The notes beneath the pieces are model-generated. The model was not told the origin of the DNA and ran no database searches. It saw only the letters and a program-made list of their open reading frames with translations. Below, one piece after another: positions 6,468 through 7,304 of a DNA stretch of 7,304 bases. Positions within the stretch are counted from its first letter, which is position 1; each line of letters opens with the position of its first letter. Both the position numbers and the translations under genes were made by a program. Origin of the DNA: Pseudomonadota bacterium (GTDB lineage Bacteria > Pseudomonadota > Alphaproteobacteria > Rhizobiales > Hyphomicrobiaceae); assembly GCA_023390485.1 (NCBI GenBank), contig JAEWCT010000416.1:1-7304 (forward strand). The letters are read 5' to 3'.

Positions 6468-6496
6468 ATAATGGGCCGGGCAGCCGAAAAGTACAA
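6468..6496 (-). promoter_or_regulatory. Probable promoter of the SRP RNA gene
   Basis: On the minus strand TTGTAC (6496-6491) precedes an AT-rich CATTATAAG at 6473-6465. Taking CATTAT as the -10 gives an 18-base spacer and places +1 at G6461, exactly where the 4.5S terminal helix begins. TATAAG, a better consensus match, would give a 20-base spacer and a start about three bases further in. The location is persuasive, while the hexamer matches are only moderate. Confidence 0.4.
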
Positions 6497-6689
6497 CCCT
6501 TTGCTCAACAGGCATTTCTTGGATTGGACGAGCCAAGATATCCCGGAAGTTCAATCGGCTTGAGGCCCGGACCGACCGAATTCCGAGCCTCTGCGCACCT
6601 TATCGCGAACATGTCGCGGGACCACAAATCTCCCATCCGCAGCGACCTGCCGAACGCGCAAAGAAACGGATCTATTCCGGTGTATGCGA

Positions 6690-7304
6690 TCAACCCGGAC
6701 GCTTGATCGGCACGAGTCCGCTCGCGGCGAGCTCCAGCGCTTCCTTCCGGAAGGGGCTCGCCGGATAGGTGCCGAAAATTTTCGTCTGCGTCGAGAAGAA
6801 GGACAGCTCCTCGAGCGCCAGCTGCACCGGCCGGTCGACGGGATGGCCCTCAATGTCGGCGATGAACATCGTGGCGTTGAAGGTGCCTTCTTCCTGGTAG
6901 CTCTCGAGCTTCGTCATGTTGACGCCGTTCGTCGCAAAGCCGCCGAGCGCCTTGTAGAGTGCTGCCGGCACGTTGCGCACGCGGAAGAGGAAGGTGGTCA
7001 TGACGGGGCCGTTGCCCGGCTCCGCATCGTCGGGCTCCTTCGCGAAGATGACGAAGCGCGTCGTGTTGTGTTCTTGGTCCTCGACGTCGCTCTTCAGGAT
7101 CTTCAATCCGTAGATCTCGGCAGCCAGCCGCGACGCGATCGCCGCCGTCGTGAGATCGTTACTCTCGGCCACAAGCCGGGCGGAGCCTGCTGTGTCCGCC
7201 TCAGGAACCGGCTTTAGGCCAAGTTGTCGCAGCGTATTCCGGCATTGGCCAAGTGCCTGCGTGTGGCTCATGACCCGCTCGATCGTTGCCAGGCTGGCAT
7301 CGGG
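6690..7304 (-). CDS. pheA: Prephenate dehydratase, C-terminal part (5' end outside window)
   Basis: PheA decarboxylates and dehydrates prephenate to phenylpyruvate, the committed step to phenylalanine. The last 204 codons are present. The frame runs open through the window edge (residues PDASLATIERV precede the internal Met at 7271), so that Met is not the start. The dehydratase domain ends with the catalytic-region TTRF motif (NTTRFVIF, about residues 80-87 of the fragment). The C-terminal ACT regulatory domain follows (about 100-180), where Phe binds for feedback inhibition. Its LESYQ replaces the ESRP motif of the E. coli P-protein, and PAALYKAL stands at the GALV position. No chorismate mutase segment is visible, consistent with a monofunctional alphaproteobacterial enzyme, although the N-terminus is unseen. 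It ends 228 bases upstream of ffs, with only a weak 4-bp hairpin and T-rich tail after the stop. Confidence 0.95.
   Translation of the reverse strand, partial: PDASLATIERVMSHTQALGQCRNTLRQLGLKPVPEADTAGSARLVAESNDLTTAAIASRLAAEIYGLKILKSDVEDQEHNTTRFVIFAKEPDDAEPGNGPVMTTFLFRVRNVPAALYKALGGFATNGVNMTKLESYQEEGTFNATMFIADIEGHPVDRPVQLALEELSFFSTQTKIFGTYPASPFRKEALELAASGLVPIKRPG

Noticed and set aside
6655..6692. Weak hairpin (CGGA/TCCG) with T-rich tail after the pheA stop as terminator
   Set aside because: The stem is only four pairs and the tail is interrupted; not enough to call a terminator.
6524..6706. Plus-strand frame of 60 codons in the pheA-ffs gap
   Set aside because: It has no ribosome-binding sequence or recognisable motif, and overlaps the pheA 3' end antisense.

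Overview
The window reads as a chromosomal housekeeping segment of a GC-rich alphaproteobacterium, probably of the order Hyphomicrobiales. The basis is the alphaproteobacterial style of DnaX, PheA (ACT motif ESYQ) and the MATE protein, plus the gene order dnaX-ebfC-recR. The order-level placement is inference. Every supported gene lies on the minus strand, so transcription runs from high to low coordinates.

In transcription order: the C-terminal two thirds of prephenate dehydratase pheA (7304-6690, cut by the window edge); a 228-base gap holding the likely promoter of the SRP 4.5S RNA gene; ffs itself (about 6461-6372); a GC-rich leader with short hairpins; dnaX (6271-4457); the nucleoid-associated protein ebfC/ybaB (4409-4089); a 196-base gap filled mostly by a composite palindromic repeat (3932-4076); recR (3892-3287); a MATE-family efflux transporter (3241-1877); an extended-SDR nucleoside-sugar epimerase/dehydratase-like gene with a TTG start (1761-775); peptide deformylase def (743-228); and the first 55 codons of methionyl-tRNA formyltransferase fmt (166-1, cut by the window edge).

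The genes fall into two functional blocks. The ffs-dnaX-ebfC-recR block combines protein targeting RNA, clamp loader, DNA-binding protein and recombinational repair, an arrangement common in bacteria. The def-fmt pair removes and adds the formyl group used in translation initiation. Between the blocks sit two genes of unrelated, less certain role: the transporter and the SDR enzyme.

I see no CRISPR array, insertion sequence, tRNA, phage gene or defence system, and no gene-free stretch over 300 bases. The items most worth a second look are the composite palindromic element between ebfC and recR, the alternative 5' hairpin in the SRP RNA, the structured dnaX leader, and a four-codon mini-ORF whose stop overlaps the def start. 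I do not find a new multi-gene system here.
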